Positions 1 to 9,520 of a DNA stretch of 64,000 bases are shown one piece after another. How positions within the stretch are numbered: position 1 is the stretch's first letter; the number at the start of each line of letters is the position of its first letter. The DNA comes from Aegilops tauschii subsp. strangulata. Its lineage: Eukaryota; Streptophyta; Magnoliopsida; Poales; Poaceae. The stretch covers positions 145,468,885 to 145,532,884 of the forward strand of contig NC_053038.3 in the NCBI RefSeq assembly GCF_002575655.3, given 5' to 3'. Below the pieces are notes generated by a model. It had not been told where the DNA came from and did not search any database. It worked only from the letters and a program-made list of their open reading frames with translations. Both the position numbers and the translations under genes were made by a program.

Positions 1-422
1 GATTTTGCGCCTCCCCACTTGCCTGGTAAACTCGCTTATTCCCCAAGCACCGTGATTGATGGCGCGGTTGGGTTACCCACACCCGTATTGATGAGAATCC
101 CGTGATAAGGGGACACGATCTCTCCTTCGATAAGACGTGCCAGGAAAACCGCCTCGCAATATGTGCAGTAGCTCGTTGAGAAAAACGGTTCGAATAATGA
201 CCGGGCCATGGCGTGATGTCACACTATGAAATTTGTCAGCAGATTAGATTTGTGGAAAATTATACTCTCTACGGTGGTATGTGGAATTTGTTTTGCAGAG
301 CCGGACACGATCCTTGTGTTCAAAATCTTCTATGGAGTATTCGGAGGAGGAACCCGCCTTGCAATGCCGAAGACAATTTGTGCGCCGGACTCACCGTCAT
401 TGAAGCCTGGTTTAGGGGCTAC
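1..422 (+). mobile_element. Fatima-like Gypsy element, 3' end of internal region (copy 1)
   Basis: This is internal sequence directly upstream of a 3' LTR and ends with a short purine-rich tract (AGGGGCTAC) just before the LTR. It is nearly identical to 38268-38689. No intact coding sequence is visible. The element is oriented plus by the position of its polypurine tract. Confidence 0.75.
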
Positions 423-891
423 TGAGGGAGTCCTGGATTAGGGGGTCCTCGGCAGCCGGACTATAGACTTTGGCCGTACTGTTGGCTATGAAGATACAAG
501 ATTGAAGACATCGTCCCGTGTCCGGATGGGACTCTCCTTTGCTTGGAAGGCAAGCTTGGCAATTCGGATATGTAGATCGCCTCCCTTGTAACCGACTCTG
601 TGTGACCCTAGCCCCCTCCGGTGTCTATATAAACCGGAGGGTTTAGTCCGTAGGACAACAACAATCATAATCATAGGCTAGCTTCTAGGGTTTAGCCTCT
701 ACGATCTCATGGTAGATCAACTCTTGTAATACTCATATCATAAAGATCAATCAAGTAGGAAGTAGGGTATTACCTCCATCGAGAGGGCCCGAACCTGGGT
801 AAACATTGTGTCCCCCGCCTCCTGTTACCATCCGCCTTAGACGTATAGTTCGGGACCCCCTACCCGAGATTCGTCGGTTTTGACACCGACA
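423..891 (+). repeat. Fatima-like 3' LTR (copy 1), 469 bp
   Basis: The LTR starts TGAGGGAGTCC and ends GACACCGACA, so it has TG...CA ends. It contains a TATA-type stretch (TCTATATAAACC near 625) followed by the typical R/U5 text with GGGCCCGAACCTGGG. From memory this is the Fatima family LTR of Triticeae. Its partner in the duplication is 38690-39158. The 5' LTR of the same element is not in the window. Confidence 0.82.
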
Positions 892-2301
892 TGCATGAGG
901 ATGTCGTTGATGGATCCGTATGTATCTTTATCTTTTCGTCGAATCCATGTAGTAGTATATGGTACTACTAGTAATTATCTTACCTTTCGCATCAACTTCG
1001 TAATTTTCGTACGTACTCCATGCATGAACCGTGCCAGAAGCAAACTTCTCATTGCTCTACGAAAAATCGTTATTTATATCTATCGGTTGCGCCATGCAGC
1101 AGAACCAAATTTAACAAGTACAAGTTCAAAAGGAAAAGCCTTCCGTGTTCATGTCACACCCCCACACGGTTGGTCCGGCACGCGGCTCAAGGGGGAATGC
1201 GTGTTGTGTTGCACTTTCACTTACAAGTGGGACCGCAGTTGAGAAAACCGACTATCGGCAAACCCCCACCCTGCCCACCGCGCGATGGCTGAGAAAATAG
1301 GAGGGAGAAGAGATGGCTGTAGCATGGACTCCAAGAAAATTGGTGTCAGATGGGACTCGTGTGGCTGGCTTATGCCGTACTGCTAGACCTGAATGCTAGT
1401 TATGGCCCATGCCACCCCACTATATCGAGGTGCTGGTTACGTAGAGCGAACACATTATCTCTCCAGGAGTATGGTACACCACTAGTACTACTCACATTGT
1501 CACAAAATTTCTTGGAGTTCGTGCTCAGCCCTTCTCTCTCTCTCTTCTTAGCCATCCAGTAGACGCGCGGAGCCCATCGTCTGCTTGCTCACATGCGGTC
1601 CCACATGTCACTGAAAACGCAAGATGACCCACTGAACTTGGACATATTTCACCTCGACGTGCTAGTGATGAAAAACAAATCCAATAAAGATCTTCGGTGG
1701 CTGATTTTGGAGTTACTCAAGAGTAAGATTCTATTTAGACTTTAACCCAAGATGCACATCACGTGGCTTCAACTAGCACTGCATTTTCTTGCATGATACG
1801 ACATGGATGCTGGATGTCCCACGTGTTGGCAAAAGGAGGAAGGACTCGACCAAATCTTCTCCACATTTAGAGCGGAGGAATAGGAAACACGGCAGGCCCT
1901 GTGCCTACATCATACTATGTACAAGCCCACCTCATGCAGTCATGCTATCACCATATTTCTCGGCCTCCGTGCGACGCCTAGCTCTAGTTGATCTAACTAG
2001 ACCTAACTATTATGCTTGCATACTCCAATATTAGGTTGGCTCTATGTGTTGTGGCAAGTTCATATAACCGGATGCTGGCTATGCTACTACAGTACTCACA
2101 CTCCAAGAAGTGAGTCGAAAACCATTCAGAAATTGAGTTTATGATATGCATATGCAAATGTACCATTCATTACATACAACAAGTCATCAACACACAACGA
2201 TAATGAGGATACATGTTGGATTATAGATTAGTTCCAACAAAACATTCTAGTAAATACTAAAGTTTTCATCACACAACAAATAACAAGCAATGAAATGAAC
2301 T
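892..2301. other. Non-coding flank with a local repeat (R)
   Basis: No credible coding region is seen. A segment at about 1156-1475 recurs at about 39424-39742 (through the tandem duplication). It recurs in more diverged form at 42226-42288 plus 43366-43640, where a transposon has split it. The uninterrupted junction TTCACTTACAAGTGGG near 1217-1233 is the empty site of that transposon. The remainder is A/T-rich and unremarkable. Confidence 0.6.
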
Positions 2302-2845
2302 TCAGCTCAACCAATCCTCGGCGTTGGAAATGCTCGCTTTGAACCATAGGTAAGCCTCTGGGAAGGGCCAGCTATTGTCTATCTCGAGACCAACGTAGGA
2401 CTGATTATCCTGGCTAGAGCGGCCTATATTAGGACGCATGTTGTGATAGCCATGGTAGGGAACCATAGCAATGTCCAAGGTATAGATATAGTCGCTTCTC
2501 ATAAATGGTAGTAACGTTGTGCCAACAACAGCTGGATCGCCTTTCACCATCAGTGGATAGTTTAGTCCAAGGAAGAGTGAGTTTTCTCCAAGATTATCAA
2601 TATTGAACTAGGGAGAAGGTGCTGGCGGTAGCACACTAGTATCCATCCTGAATACCCAGCAAGGGATGTTAGAATAGGTTCAGAGAGTCCGACCATGGGA
2701 GACAACACCTGCTTCCTTAGTAACATGAGCAGTGCCCTATATATAGAGAAGAAGAGGTGATCCATCGAAATAAGTTGCCAAGCAGCACTGAGTATATAAG
2801 TCCTGCTCATCCTCATGCTCGTCATCTCCATCGTCATCTCCCCCT
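2302..2845 (-). pseudogene. DUF295/F-box pseudogene, 3' fragment (copy 1)
   Basis: This is the last exon of the same gene as 40570-41974, cut at 2845 by the duplication junction. The conserved C-terminal part is readable, with segments such as LGLNYPLMVKGDP, RSDYIYTLDIAMVP and FPEAYLWFKASI, typical of the DUF295 beta-propeller of plant F-box proteins. Stop codons interrupt it after a Leu in the acidic-loop region and before FNIDNLGEN, and copy 2 shares both, so the gene was dead before duplication. Here the NQSYVG codon is intact; copy 2 has a stop there. The 5' exon and the start are missing. Confidence 0.85.
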
Positions 2846-3321
2846 ACAGCCGAGGGAGGCCGCCTACTTGATTCTGGAGCCGTATTGGTCTCCGGAATTG
2901 CGTCCGGCCGGGGGCCGATTTCAAGATGGCCCCCGCTGTCGACTCCTATGGGAATCTTCTCCCCCATGTCTCTGGCCCGTAAAGTTTGACCTCCAAGCGC
3001 CGCCTTCACGATCTTTTCCCCAGCTCCTTGGCTTGGGTCCTTCTGGGACGAAACCTCAGTGCTATTCACATATTTGGGGGAAGGGACCTTGGGGGTGTCC
3101 CGCTCTCCATAGAATCCGAGCTCAGCAAATCCTCTGACGAGGATTGTTTGGTGCGGGACCTTGCCGGACTACAAAAAGTATGGCTCAGGTTAAAATATTA
3201 TGCCATGATGAGTCTGGACGCATAATTGTGTTCGGATACTCACGATTTTCACCAGGTGCTGGGCCCTGGGATCCCACTCCGGGCCGCTGTCGGCGGCGGC
3301 AGTGGACTCCTCCGGAAGAGG
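2846..3321 (+). mobile_element. Fatima-like internal region, left piece
   Basis: This is internal sequence of the Fatima-like element in duplication copy 2. It begins abruptly at the duplication junction and is interrupted at 3322 by the insertion flanked by AGTTT. It resumes at 36889. On the minus strand it continues the low-complexity antisense ORF region of the element (see 37560-38138), but no complete reading frame is left. Confidence 0.7.
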
Positions 3322-3326
3322 AGTTT
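3322..3326. repeat. 5-bp target site duplication AGTTT (left)
   Basis: AGTTT immediately precedes the TGTCAGG terminus of the compound retrotransposon. The identical AGTTT follows its TTACA terminus at 36884-36888. A perfect 5-bp duplication shows that everything from 3327 to 36883 arrived as one integration, later enlarged by recombination and nested insertion. Confidence 0.9.
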
Positions 3327-3916
3327 TGTCAGGACCGGTTTTTCGGGATATTAATTCTCCAGAAAATGGCCCTTGTGCTCACTAGCCCCAGGATTGCTGT
3401 TAGCTGATGAGGCACTAACTTGATACAGAAATTCCAAGAAAAGTACAAAATATGTAGTACAAGACCATTGTGGCCTATGAGTACAACACTTGGTTTCTAG
3501 TGGTTGATGGCGGAAGCGGTTTGTGGTTCATCTGCGCCTATGGGACTCCATTTCCCACAAGAACAGCTGACCAGGATAACACCTATCTTCGCGAGGCTGC
3601 TATCACCTTTACATGGGTTCCGGGGCTGTCGTCGTAACGCTCTTCTCCATGCAAGAAATCTGGCCAAGACAATATCCATGGACAAGCCAGTGAGTACGTT
3701 TGAATGTACTCGCAAACATTACGAACACGGGTATAATATAACAAGGGGTAATCATGCTCCAAAATATTCTATGATCATAACGTCAGTCACAAAGTGAACA
3801 AAATTCATGATGCATGCATGCAGGTTATTCACGTAAAATGCATTACGGGAGTAGGAATAGAATGCACCGATCGAGTGTCTGAAGTGACGCCTCGAGGGGA
3901 AAATAAAATAAATCCT

Positions 3917-4223
3917 GCCTCAGCCGGGGGTCTGGGCGACACCACATAAAGGGCTTATAAATAAAAGAAATAACAAGCATGCCACAGTCGGGCGTCTATC
4001 CGACACCACATAAAGGGCTTATAAATAAAAGGAATAGCAAGCATGCCACAGTCGGGCGTCTGAGCGACACCATATAAAGGGCTTATAAATAATAGAAATG
4101 ACAGGCATGCCACAGTCGGGCGTATGAGCGACACCACATAAAGGGCTTATAGATAATAATTAAATAACAAGCATGCCGCAGTGGGGCGTCTGAGCGACAC
4201 CACATAGAGGGCTTATATAAGAA
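3917..4223. repeat. Five tandem 64-bp units in LTR a
   Basis: Five imperfect units each contain GTCGGGCGTCTGAGCGACAC then CATAAAGGGCTTATA and an A-rich spacer ending in AAGCATGCC. The same array occurs in LTR b (about 15165-15472) and LTR e (about 33254-33565). The sister family keeps only one unit (about 21382-21445) beside its own 58-bp array. Confidence 0.88.
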
Positions 4224-4799
4224 TGATCACAGTGAATATCTAGGAGGTAGAACCGTCCCAGGGATACTCAATAATTCAAATAAAGTAAATGGTTAGTCCA
4301 CAATAATAATAATCATAATCCACATGTGTCACAGTTCATCATCAATGTTCTGGTTTAGCAGTTTTTCCTCCGAAGACCGACACGAAGACCAACACTTGAC
4401 CCATCCCAGGCTGTAGTCCTTAACCATGGACACGGCTATTCGAATAGATGTATAATCTCTGCAGAGGGTGTACTCTTTACCCACGGGTAACGGATTTCTT
4501 TAGTCCATCGGGACTAATTCCGTCTACGGTCTTTTAATTGAAAACACGCCTGACCTACACACACCAGCTTAACTTACCGGTGTCTGGAACCCCCCACGAC
4601 ACCTGTCAAGCAAAACTCTAAGTGGGGAGGCTACAACCTCGACGTAGCGTGGGATCACAAACTTTATACCGCGCGCAAACTAGGGGAGCTACCCCTTCGG
4701 CTACAACCGAACACCCATGCCCCCTGACCGGATGACTGGCTTTAATCCATGGCCATGGGACCCTCATCACGGCCTCTCTGTACGGTGTGTCACTACTAG

Positions 4800-5023
4800 A
4801 AAAAGGCTTACTAGTGGCGCACCAGTTTTGCCTACTAATGGCGCACTACTAGTGCGCCACTAGCACCACGCCACTAGAATATTTTAGTAATGGCGCACCA
4901 CAGGTGCGCCATTAGTATCTGGTATACTAATGGCGAACCAGGGGTGCGCCATTAGTATCCCAAAGGTGCGCCATTAGTAACTGGTATACTAATGGCGCAC
5001 CAGATGGAAGTGCGCCATTAGTA
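4800..5023. repeat. CACTA left subterminal repeats
   Basis: At least eight copies of ATGGCGCACC or its reverse complement GGTGCGCCAT are arranged as small hairpins. In known CACTA elements such motifs are bound by the TNPA-type protein. The matching right set is at about 9228-9520. Confidence 0.85.
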
Positions 5024-5259
5024 ACATTTTTTTTAAGAAAAAATCGTTTTTTCTTAATCTCAGGTCACTATTTCACATATGAGATATCCAACACATATAT
5101 ATAAAACAAGCATCCATATAACAATCATATCCAACACACAAGTTTCATCATATATACATAGCCAACACATAGTTCCATCGTTACATATTACAAAAGTTTC
5201 ACATTGTTCATCCAACACCGTTATCCATCCAGCACCATATTACAAAAGTTTCACATAGT

Positions 5260-6362
5260 TCAGTTCTCATTGTTCTTCTCCTTCTCATTCCTCAGCCTGA
5301 TGCGCCAAGAGCGGCGAGGCGGTGGAGGCAGCTGTGGGATGTAGTCTTCTACCACAATTGGTGTGGTCATGTCGCCCAGCTGTGGGATCGCCGGTGCCAC
5401 CACCGGTGCGTGGTCATTGTCAGGCACCACCACCATCGCGAGGCCACCTTCAGGCAGGACGGGCACGACCATCGCTAGGTCATCCTCAGCCACCACCATC
5501 TCTTGCCCATGGTCAGCCACCACCATCTCTTGCCCATGGTCAGCCACCACCATCTCTTGCCCTTGGTCAGCCACCACCAGCGCTAGGTCATCCTTAGCCT
5601 GATGCCCATCGTCATCCTGCAGCTCCTCATCCCCACTCTGCTCCTCTTCTCCCCCACTCCAGTCTGGATCATCCTTCTTGCTGTCTTTGCTGCTGCCAGA
5701 ATCGCTGCTGCTTTCGCTAAAGCCAGAATCGCTGCTGCTTTGGCTGTAGCCAGTGTCGCTGCTGCTGCTTTGGCTGTAGCCAGTGTCGCTGCTGCTGCTC
5801 CCATTGCCTGTCCAAATGCAACAATGGTCGTTAACAATCGATGTGAGACAAAGCCAAATGTAGAGGAATAAGAAGAGGCAGAACGCACTGGCATCTTCGT
5901 CATCAGCGTAGCGCATGCGACACATAGTCGTGTTGAAAACCTTCACGATGAGCATTGTGGCGTCATCGTCGTACCTGAAGAGAAGAAAGTACCCGGTCCG
6001 CAGGTCGTAGGCACTGTAGAACTTCTCCCAGCCACGACACAGGTACATGTCGCCCTGCTCGATCACCAACTCCACGTCCCACAGCCTGCGAACCCCGCCG
6101 CCGGCCTGTCGGAGCTTCACATTATGTGGCGGATATTCACCCAGCATGTTCATAAAAGTGTCAGGCAGCCTCTGCAATTTGGGACAAGGAGTGATGTAGC
6201 AAACAACAGAGTTATCATAATGAGATGGGTGAAGGGGAGATCTCTCGTTTTATATACCTGCCTCGTGGCTGATACTGAAGTCCCAAGTATGACACTGAAG
6301 AACTCGAAAGCATCCAACTCGTACTCCGGTGAGGCAGAGCGGCGGTGGCTGCTTCCCCCCAT
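5260..6362 (-). CDS. B3 DNA-binding domain protein carried by the CACTA
   Basis: Three exons can be placed with GT/AG borders: 6258-6362 (ATG at 6362), 5889-6171 and 5260-5807. Exons 1-2 encode a B3 domain: a start resembling FEFFSVILGTS, RLPDTFMNMLGEYPP, VKLRQAGG, LWDVELV, then RGWEKFYSAYDLRTGYFLLFRYD and FNTTMCRMRY. The last exon is low complexity: Ser/Asp/Tyr repeats, an acidic stretch, four repeats of a VVADHGQEM type, and a basic Arg-rich tail after PPPPRRSWRIR. Intron 2 (5808-5888) is 81 nt and in frame, so retention would still give an open product. B3 proteins are plant nuclear transcription factors (REM-like here). The last-exon repeats are unlike ordinary B3 factors. A good acceptor sits just before the ATG, so a 5' non-coding exon is likely. 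Expression is unknown. Confidence 0.75.
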
Positions 6363-6477
6363 CTCTGATAAGCAGCAGAAGAGACCAATTAGTACCCTTA
6401 CATCATCACATTGCAAATAGATGAATTGTGGAGGTATGCATGGATTTAAGATTATTTGTTCAAAGCCAATTTGTCAA

Positions 6478-6812
6478 TGATTAATATAATATCTCAATTT
6501 CCACCAAATAATACATTTGTTATACACCACATTTTCTTTTCCTTTGAAAAGAAAAAAGCACACTGCATTCAAGTGAATGTATCTTTTATTGCAAAGCCAC
6601 AACTTAGCAATAGATTCAAAGTTAACGATTGGCACCTAGAAAAGCATTTCAACATCTTCACAGATTTTACTAGCTACAATACATTCAAAAAATAAATGAT
6701 ATACAGTTTGTATCTCTTTGCAATGAACACACTCTAGGGGTTTTGCCATCCCCCTTTTCCTTAGATTGTCACAAGTCATGATTTTGTTCTGGGAGAACAT
6801 CCAAATGAAACC
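6478..6812 (-). pseudogene. LINE fragment: reverse-transcriptase zinc-binding domain
   Basis: Read on the minus strand there is a zf-RVT-like segment: WMFSQNKIMTCDNLRKRG, then MAKPLECVHCKEIQTVYHLF and FECIVASKICEDVE. The Cys-x2-Cys...His...Cys spacing is that of the domain at the end of plant LINE reverse transcriptases. A stop codon follows shortly (after EMLF), and the frame reopens as VNFESIAKLWLCNKRYIH. It lies inside the CACTA, downstream of the MYB exon and upstream of the B3 gene on the same strand. It is a relic without function of its own. Confidence 0.72.
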
Positions 6813-7552
6813 TTATACCCTAGGGGGCAATTTAATACTCCATACTATAGGAAGATACAAAGGTTGTCATGTCAATACAACAACTCTTAGAAGTGAAGAA
6901 CAGGTTCTCCAAAATGAGTAGAAAGGGAGCATGCTGACATCTATACAGGCCAATAATGATTTACTACTCAATGGAACAGGGTAAGATAAACACCAGTCAA
7001 TAAATTTACTACATCAAAAGGAGTAAAACTCAACAATGCAGCACTATCTCTGAACCTAACCTTTGTTTAGTATGGGTATGACAAATCAATGAGTTGGTCA
7101 TCACAATGTCAAATGCCATTGGAAGACAAGAAATCAGGTCATCACATAACAACAATTGGATGGCCTCGTGAACAACCAAGACATCCTTGAATGGCTGCCA
7201 AGTTACTACTAGCAGGCTCAAAAGTCAAGTAAACTGAAGATTGACCTTCTGAAGGTCTAAGTATGGCTGTGCTGTCAGGTTACTACTAGCAGCAACATGG
7301 AAGTAGACTTGATGATAACTATTGCACAAATATGTAAGAAAGGAGCAAGTGCATCTACTTATTGGAACAAGCCTGGCAGTGGGAAAGCTATAAACTTATA
7401 ATGACCGCGTTCAGATAAAAGATTGCAACCAAGCAAATCTGGAAAATGTATTATCAACTATAAAATATGGGTTGCAAACCAAACAACTAAGCATACTTTG
7501 TCAGATGATAACTATTGCAAACCAAACAAGTAAGCAGAGCACATGTATATAC

Positions 7553-7610
7553 CTGTATCACTGTCTTGGAGCCAACAAACGCCTCAATTTTTCTCCAACC
7601 GCGATCGAAC
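7553..7610 (-). CDS. Captured exon of a REVEILLE-type MYB (SHAQKYF class)
   Basis: A 58-nt segment with an AG acceptor before it and GT donor after it encodes FDRGWRKIEAFVGSKTVIQ. This is the central exon of the single MYB repeat in REVEILLE/LHY-like clock factors, where the next exon normally starts IRSHAQKYF. That following exon and the preceding one (ending HDKFLEALQL in the family) were not found nearby. The exon phase (one base plus 19 codons) agrees with the plant genes as I remember them. It sits in the CACTA on the same strand as the B3 gene, so it looks like a captured fragment rather than a working gene. Confidence 0.75.
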
Positions 7611-7994
7611 CTGTTACGCAGAAACACAAACAGAGAGATACATGTAACTAACGAGGACAGACAGACAAGGTAACAAGAACTCCACAGCTCAATTAAGCCT
7701 ATACATGTAACTAACGAGGACCATGTCATTATCATGGCAGTCCACTATATATTTTTATGACAAAATACATCATTATCAGGGCACATTATGGCCATTTTCT
7801 TACATGATGCCAAGCTAATGACTGACATCTGTTCTTGGCAAATGATGAGTCTCTGGTGCCCCTTGCAAATTGTTGATGCCACATTGTACTTGTACCCCAT
7901 ATGTTTAACCCCGAACACAAAAACATCACCACAAGGACTGAGATAAAAACTAATACTATCATGTACTTGAAGAAACCTAGGGGGGTGAGGGGCA

Positions 7995-8505
7995 TCACCT
8001 CGAATCACCTAGAGGACGCCGGCGGGGAGAGAAACCTAGGGGGGAGGAGGGGAGGAGAGAGGAGGAATCACCTAGAGGACGCCGGCGTCGAGGAGGCTGC
8101 GGGCGGAGATCCGGAGGAAGGGGCCCGTGATGTCGTCGGCGTCCTTGGCCGCCTTCTTGACCTTCCGAGCAGAAGAAGGCACGGGTGGTGAGAGGAGGAG
8201 GAGGAGAAGCTACGGGGATGGGGGAAGGGAGGGAGGGGACGTACGTGCTGGGGCGGGGCGGCGAAGGAGCGGCGGGCGCGGGGGCGGCGGCGCGAGGGAG
8301 CTGCAGTGGTGGGGGCGGCAGGGGTGGAGTCCGGCGGGGTTCGGGGCGGCGGCGTCGAGGCAGCGCAAGACCACAGCGGCGGACGACGTGCATGCGCGGC
8401 GGACGGAGGGGGCGGAGCAAGGGGGCGGCGGCGTACGGTTGGGGTCGAGTGGGGGATCTGGCGAGGGAGGGAGGGAGGCCACAGTGCGAGGGGAACAAGT
8501 ACGTC
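7995..8505 (-). other. G/C-rich block in the CACTA, possible captured first exon or promoter
   Basis: A very G/C-rich, CpG-rich stretch of about 500 bp contrasts with the A/T-rich DNA around it. Several frames stay open in both strands only because of composition. The minus-strand frame near 8185-8085 reads ARKVKKAAKDADDITGPFLR and RISARSLLDAG before a stop; I do not recognise it. Two near-identical copies of a 34-bp segment (CACCTAGAGGACGCCGGCG) occur at about 8004-8085. It could be the 5' end of a captured gene. Confidence 0.4.
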
Positions 8506-8507
8506 GA

Positions 8508-8590
8508 TTCTAATGGCGCACCTCCCCCTGGTGCGCCATAAGTACGTCGATTCTAATGGTGCACCTACCCCTGGTGCGCCATTAGAATAT
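8508..8590. repeat. Internal copy of CACTA subterminal hairpins
   Basis: Two tandem units contain ACGTCGATTCTAATGG, GCACC and GGTGCGCCAT. They are the same motif as the ends of the element but lie about 1 kb inside its right end. They may mark an older right end or a nested end. Confidence 0.6.
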
Positions 8591-8700
8591 TGTTTTAATT
8601 ACTAGCCCAACTGGTCAGGTTATATTCCACCTAACCCTATCTCCATCAGAACACGCCCACTAGCCCGACTAGTCAGCACGCAGCACACACACTAGGAGGT

Positions 8701-8719
8701 CCTGGGTTCGATTCCCAGG
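8701..8719 (+). other. tRNA-like T-arm / B-box
   Basis: CCTGGGTTCGATTCCCAGG forms a perfect 5-bp stem around GTTCGATTC, the B box of tRNA genes. No acceptor stem or anticodon arm fits upstream. I read it as the remnant of a tRNA-derived SINE or tRNA fragment, not a tRNA gene. Confidence 0.5.
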
Positions 8720-9227
8720 CTCCCCAATTTTTGTTTTTATGCATTTAAAATGCTGTTTGATATTTATTTGTGTTTAAATATGTTCAAACTTGTTTAAATC
8801 ATAACAGTAATATTTTTTTATAAAAACAGTAATGATTTTTTAAAAATATCATCAAATTTGTTATTTGAAAATATAATCAAATTTGCTTTTTTTTGCAAAT
8901 TTAGTTGCATTCATTTGTGACGGTGGAGCGGGCCGGGGAGGGTGCGGGGGAGAGGGTGCGGGGGTCCTCAGCGACGGCCGGTGGAGCGGGGGAGGGTGCG
9001 GTGGGTCGTCGGCGACGGTGGAGTGGGGGAGGGTGCGGGCCGGGGGTCGGCGGTGGCGGTCGGTGGAGCGGGGGAGGGAAATATTCTTTCTCTCCGAAAC
9101 CACCTGCCCCGCGAGATATCCGAAACCGAGATAGTCGTGCACCGTCGTGAGCAGTGCGGGTCTCATAGGGAAATATTCTTTCTCTACGGCGTCCCACGTA
9201 TCAACCAACTGCCCCAGGTGCGCCATT

Positions 9228-9520
9228 AGTAGTTTTGCAAAAAAGTAAAAAATAAAAAAATATTGTAGTGGCGCACTATGTTGCTGGTGCGCCATTACTA
9301 GTTACTAGTTACAACTAGTAATGGCGCACTATGTCCTGGTGCGCCATTAGTATGTCTGGCAAAATAAAAAAAAAAAAATTGTTACTAATGGCGCACCGTG
9401 GGTCCGGTGCGCCATTAGTGTATTTCACACTAGTGGCGCACCAGCACATGGTGCGCCACTGCTACATAGCAATGGCGCACCACATGTCTGGTGCGCCATT
9501 AGTGGCCATTCCATCTATAG
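9228..9520. repeat. CACTA right subterminal repeats
   Basis: Repeated GTGGCGCAC/GGTGCGCCAT pairs are separated by short A-rich spacers, mirroring the left end of the element. Confidence 0.85.

Larger units (their letters stand above)
1..2845 (+). repeat. Tandem duplication, copy 1 (right part)
   Basis: This stretch matches 38268-41113 base for base with roughly 2 percent scattered differences by eye. It comprises the end of a Fatima-like internal region, its 3' LTR, non-coding flank and the 3' part of an F-box pseudogene. Identity stops at 2845, where this copy switches to Fatima-like internal sequence while copy 2 continues into the F-box exon. The copy continues beyond the left edge of the window. 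Confidence 0.93.

Noticed and set aside
3917..4223. CRISPR-like array of regularly spaced repeats
   Set aside because: Units are contiguous tandem repeats within a plant LTR, with no unique spacers and no cas genes.
8127..8541. Several overlapping Gly/Arg-rich open frames on the plus strand
   Set aside because: All lie in the CpG-rich block of the CACTA and are open in several frames at once, which indicates composition, not coding.
8701..8719. tRNA gene
   Set aside because: Only the T-arm is present; no acceptor stem, D-arm or anticodon arm fits.
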